Of a stretch of 7,229 nt of DNA, positions 5,489 through 7,229 are shown in pieces. The position numbers were made by a program, and so were the translations under genes. The notes under the pieces are model-generated. The model searched no databases and had not been told where the DNA came from. It was given only the letters and a program-made list of their open reading frames with translations. Each line of letters begins with the position of its first letter. Within the stretch, counting starts at the first letter, position 1. Source of the stretch: CAYXXZ01 sp964469165 (GTDB taxonomy: Bacteria > Pseudomonadota > Gammaproteobacteria > Pseudomonadales > Porticoccaceae); contig CAYXXZ010000122.1 in the NCBI GenBank assembly GCA_964469165.1, positions 1 through 7,229 on the forward strand. Direction: 5' to 3'.

Positions 5489-5506
5489 CGGGCCTTGGCA
5501 GGCCCG
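5489..5506. repeat. GC hairpin just downstream of dnaQ
   Basis: CGGGCCT (5489-5495) and AGGCCCG (5500-5506) form a perfect 7-bp stem with a 4-nt loop, beginning 7 nt after the dnaQ stop. No T run follows on either strand, so it is not a canonical intrinsic terminator. It may protect the 3' end of the mRNA or mark a Rho-dependent end. Confidence 0.5.
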
Positions 5507-5513
5507 GAATCTG

Positions 5514-6203
5514 CTACCACTGGGCTTCACCGGCCAGTTTTGCCACCACTTTGTGGTGAGCGGCCATTTCTTCCTGATTTGCGCGGATCACCGGCACCCT
5601 CGGGCGATGTTCCGCCAGGCGCCTGATCTCCTGCCCTCCCCCTTGATCAGCATTGTCTGAATCCTTGCGCAGCACCAGGTTGACCTGACCGCCGGTCATG
5701 GCCAGATAGACATCCGCGAGAATTTCCGCATCGAGCAAGGCGCCGTGCAACTGACGCTGGGAGTTGTCCACGTCATAACGCTTGCACAGGGCATCCAGGT
5801 TGTTTTTCTGGCCCGGGTGCAACTGGCGCGCCATGGCCAGCGTATCGATCACATCGCAACGGTCCTGAATGCGCCCATAACGCTTGTCCAGCTTCGAAAG
5901 TTCGTGGTTGATGAAACCGATGTCAAAGGGCGCGTTATGGATGACCAGTTGAGCACCGGACACAAATTCCAGAAACTCATCCACGATCAGGTGGAATACC
6001 GGCTTGTCGGCGAGAAATTCAAGGGAAATGCCGTGCACCGCCTGCGCCCCCTCATCGATCTCCCGTTGAGGGTGAACGTAACGATGAAAGTGGCGCCCAG
6101 TGGGCCGCCTGTCCACCAGTTCGACAGCACCTATTTCGATGATGCGGTGATCCTGACTGACTTCAATACCGGTAGTTTCAGTATCGAGAACGATCTGTCT
6201 CAT
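5514..6203 (-). CDS. dnaQ: DNA polymerase III epsilon subunit, 3'-5' proofreading exonuclease
   Basis: Epsilon removes mispaired 3' nucleotides during replication and, in the polymerase III core, binds alpha (DnaE), theta and the beta clamp. The product is 229 residues (E. coli 243). The DEDDh catalytic set is complete: Asp7 and Glu9 (LDTETTG), Asp94 (HNAPFDIGF), His153 and Asp158 (HGALLDAE). These match Asp12, Glu14, Asp103, His162 and Asp167 of E. coli. After the nuclease domain (to about 178), QVNLVL (173-178) stands where the clamp-binding motif of E. coli epsilon (QTSMAF) occurs. A Gln/Gly/Asp-rich linker follows, then a C-terminal alpha-binding segment (VIRANQEEMAAH, about 205-216) like the E. 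coli ATDEEIAAHE. The ATG at 6203 overlaps the rnhA TGA as ATGA and has GGAG 6 nt upstream, so the two genes are probably translationally coupled. Confidence 0.97.
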   Translation of the reverse strand: MRQIVLDTETTGIEVSQDHRIIEIGAVELVDRRPTGRHFHRYVHPQREIDEGAQAVHGISLEFLADKPVFHLIVDEFLEFVSGAQLVIHNAPFDIGFINHELSKLDKRYGRIQDRCDVIDTLAMARQLHPGQKNNLDALCKRYDVDNSQRQLHGALLDAEILADVYLAMTGGQVNLVLRKDSDNADQGGGQEIRRLAEHRPRVPVIRANQEEMAAHHKVVAKLAGEAQW

Positions 6204-6643
6204 GCTGTCTCCAATTCATCGATGGCGCGATTGGCCAGACTGTCGGCGATCTCGTTTTCGCGGTGGCCACTGTGGCCTTTCACCCAACACCATTCCACCT
6301 GGTGGCGTTCGGATTCCGCCAGCAAACGCTGCCAGAGATCGACGTTTTTCACGGGTTTTTTGTCCGCCGTGCGCCAGCCTTTTTTCTGCCAGCCGGCTAT
6401 CCACTGCGTAATGCCCTGGCGCACATACTGGGAATCCGTGGTCAGCCGCACCTTGCAGGGTTCTTTGAGCGCGGCAAGTGCTTCGATGGCCGCCATCAGT
6501 TCCATACGGTTGTTGGTAGTGAGTGGTTCGGCGCCGTACAGGGTCTTCTCCGTGCCGCCATAACGCAGCAGGACGCCCCAGCCACCAGGTCCGGGGTTGC
6601 CACGGCAGGCGCCATCAGTGAATATTTCGACGTCTTTGAGCAT
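6200..6643 (-). CDS. rnhA: Ribonuclease HI
   Basis: RNase HI cleaves the RNA strand of RNA-DNA hybrids, removing R-loops and helping primer removal, with two metal ions. The product is 147 residues (E. coli 155). The DEDD catalytic residues are Asp10 (FTDGACRGNPGPGGWG), Glu48 (NNRMELMAAIEAL), Asp70 (LTTDSQYV) and Asp134 (ENEIADSLA), all at the E. coli numbers; His124 in VKGHSGH is also present. The basic handle that contacts the hybrid is QKKGWRTADKKPVKN (about 86-100), which marks this as a bacterial type 1 enzyme with full substrate-binding loop. It starts 2 nt after the upstream methyltransferase stop with no strong Shine-Dalgarno, so reinitiation is likely, and it overlaps dnaQ by 4 nt. 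In E. coli rnhA and dnaQ are divergent; here they share an operon. Confidence 0.98.
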   Translation of the reverse strand: MLKDVEIFTDGACRGNPGPGGWGVLLRYGGTEKTLYGAEPLTTNNRMELMAAIEALAALKEPCKVRLTTDSQYVRQGITQWIAGWQKKGWRTADKKPVKNVDLWQRLLAESERHQVEWCWVKGHSGHRENEIADSLANRAIDELETA

Positions 6644-6645
6644 AG

Positions 6646-7229
6646 TCAGAGTTCGTTCTTGGTGGGCTCAACGGAAGATTTTTTTGAAGCTAGCTTCACA
6701 GGATTCATCGCCTTGACCAGCCACTCCTGTTGTCGCGAAATGGGCCGCAGGCGTTGCTTGCGCGCCACGATCACATAATAGTTACCAAACGGCAGGTGCA
6801 GCTTGCGGGCGGTCTTTTCCAGCCAGGACATTTTTACCAGATGACTGCGCACCTGCAGCGGCGGATTATACCCGCCGTGAATCACTTTTTCGCATTGAAA
6901 ACCCAGCAGGCGCAACCAATCGATCACCCGCCCGGCGGACAGACAGCGGCAGCGCCAGATCACATTGGCCGAAAAGGGCTTCATCAGCCAACGCAACAAA
7001 CCGAGCCAACTGAACGGATTGAAGCCGAAAATGACGATCTGCCCCGACGGCAACACTACCCGCGCCGCCTCCTTGAGAGATTCGTGGGGATACTCGCAAT
7101 AGTCCAGAACATGGCGCAGCACCGCCACATCCACCACCGCCGAGGGCAATGGCAGGGAGTAGTACTCCGCCACCGCGCCAATACCCTCCTGCGCTGTTTG
7201 GGCAATAGCGAAGCGGTGCAGCTGGGGGG
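6646..7229 (-). CDS. SAM-dependent methyltransferase, YafS-neighbourhood type (N-terminus outside the window)
   Basis: This is a class I SAM-dependent methyltransferase of the Methyltransf_11 kind; its substrate is unknown. The last 193 residues are visible and the frame stays open to the right edge, so about 45-60 N-terminal residues, including the glycine-rich SAM motif I, are missing. The visible part begins PQLHRFAIAQTAQEGIGAVA. It then has LPLPSAVVDVAVLRHVLDYC, the usual post-motif segment, followed by EYPHESLKEAARVVLPSGQIVIFGFNPFSW, the strand-loop with the Pro-Ser-Gly turn. The C-terminal half (DWLRLLGFQCEKV, then NYYVIVARKQ and a basic tail) matches the fold's last strands. E. coli yafS occupies the same place next to rnhA, and the pseudomonad locus also has such a gene before rnhA-dnaQ; that context, more than the sequence, supports the YafS link. 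The stop lies 2 nt before rnhA. Confidence 0.85.
   Translation of the reverse strand, partial: PQLHRFAIAQTAQEGIGAVAEYYSLPLPSAVVDVAVLRHVLDYCEYPHESLKEAARVVLPSGQIVIFGFNPFSWLGLLRWLMKPFSANVIWRCRCLSAGRVIDWLRLLGFQCEKVIHGGYNPPLQVRSHLVKMSWLEKTARKLHLPFGNYYVIVARKQRLRPISRQQEWLVKAMNPVKLASKKSSVEPTKNEL

Noticed and set aside
5489..5506. Hairpin after dnaQ as an intrinsic terminator
   Set aside because: The stem is good but no T tract follows on either strand, so I list it only as a hairpin.
1..7229. Mobile element, CRISPR array, tRNA or new defence system
   Set aside because: No transposase, integrase, spaced direct repeats, cloverleaf or unusual gene cluster is seen; the genes are housekeeping or cytochrome-maturation genes with intact motifs.

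Overview
The window looks like an ordinary chromosomal segment of a GC-rich gammaproteobacterium. All supported genes lie on the minus strand, so the window reads right to left. I judge the lineage from gene content: a system I type cytochrome c maturation set in the order ccmABCDEF, a CspA-type cold-shock gene, and a methyltransferase-rnhA-dnaQ cluster with rnhA and dnaQ in the same direction. To my knowledge this last arrangement is pseudomonad-like; in E. coli the two genes are divergent. The genus cannot be fixed from the sequence alone.

Right part (7229 to 5514): a SAM-dependent methyltransferase of the YafS neighbourhood (N-terminus cut by the window edge), then rnhA (RNase HI) and dnaQ (proofreading exonuclease, epsilon subunit of DNA polymerase III). 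They are separated by 2 nt and by a 4-nt ATGA overlap, so they form one tight operon. Middle (5513 to 4440): dnaQ is followed by a GC hairpin without a T tract. Next comes a promoter with a perfect TTGACA box, a leader of about 145 nt, and a 69-residue cold-shock protein that ends in a strong intrinsic terminator. A roughly 300-nt spacer then carries two candidate promoters, one with a dyad between its -35 and -10 boxes. They face a 58-residue acidic protein resembling the small PA3496-type family. A second hairpin followed by a T run separates it from ccmA.

Left part (4409 to 1): ccmA, ccmB, ccmC, ccmD, ccmE and ccmF (C-terminus cut by the window edge) are packed with overlaps of 11, 8 and 4 nt, a 2-nt gap and one 46-nt gap. 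CcmA and CcmB form the ABC transporter that, with CcmC and CcmD, drives loading and release of haem on the chaperone CcmE. CcmF then helps transfer the haem to apocytochrome c in the periplasm. Every catalytic or haem-binding residue I could check is present: His173, His261 and His303 of CcmF, His124 of CcmE, His63 and His187 of CcmC, and the Walker motifs of CcmA. ccmG, ccmH and ccmI would be expected beyond position 1.

I found no mobile element, CRISPR array, tRNA, rRNA or obviously new system. The points worth a second look are regulatory or small-scale: the probable TTG start of ccmA, the cold-shock leader without a Shine-Dalgarno sequence, the dyad in the promoter of the small acidic gene, and that gene itself.
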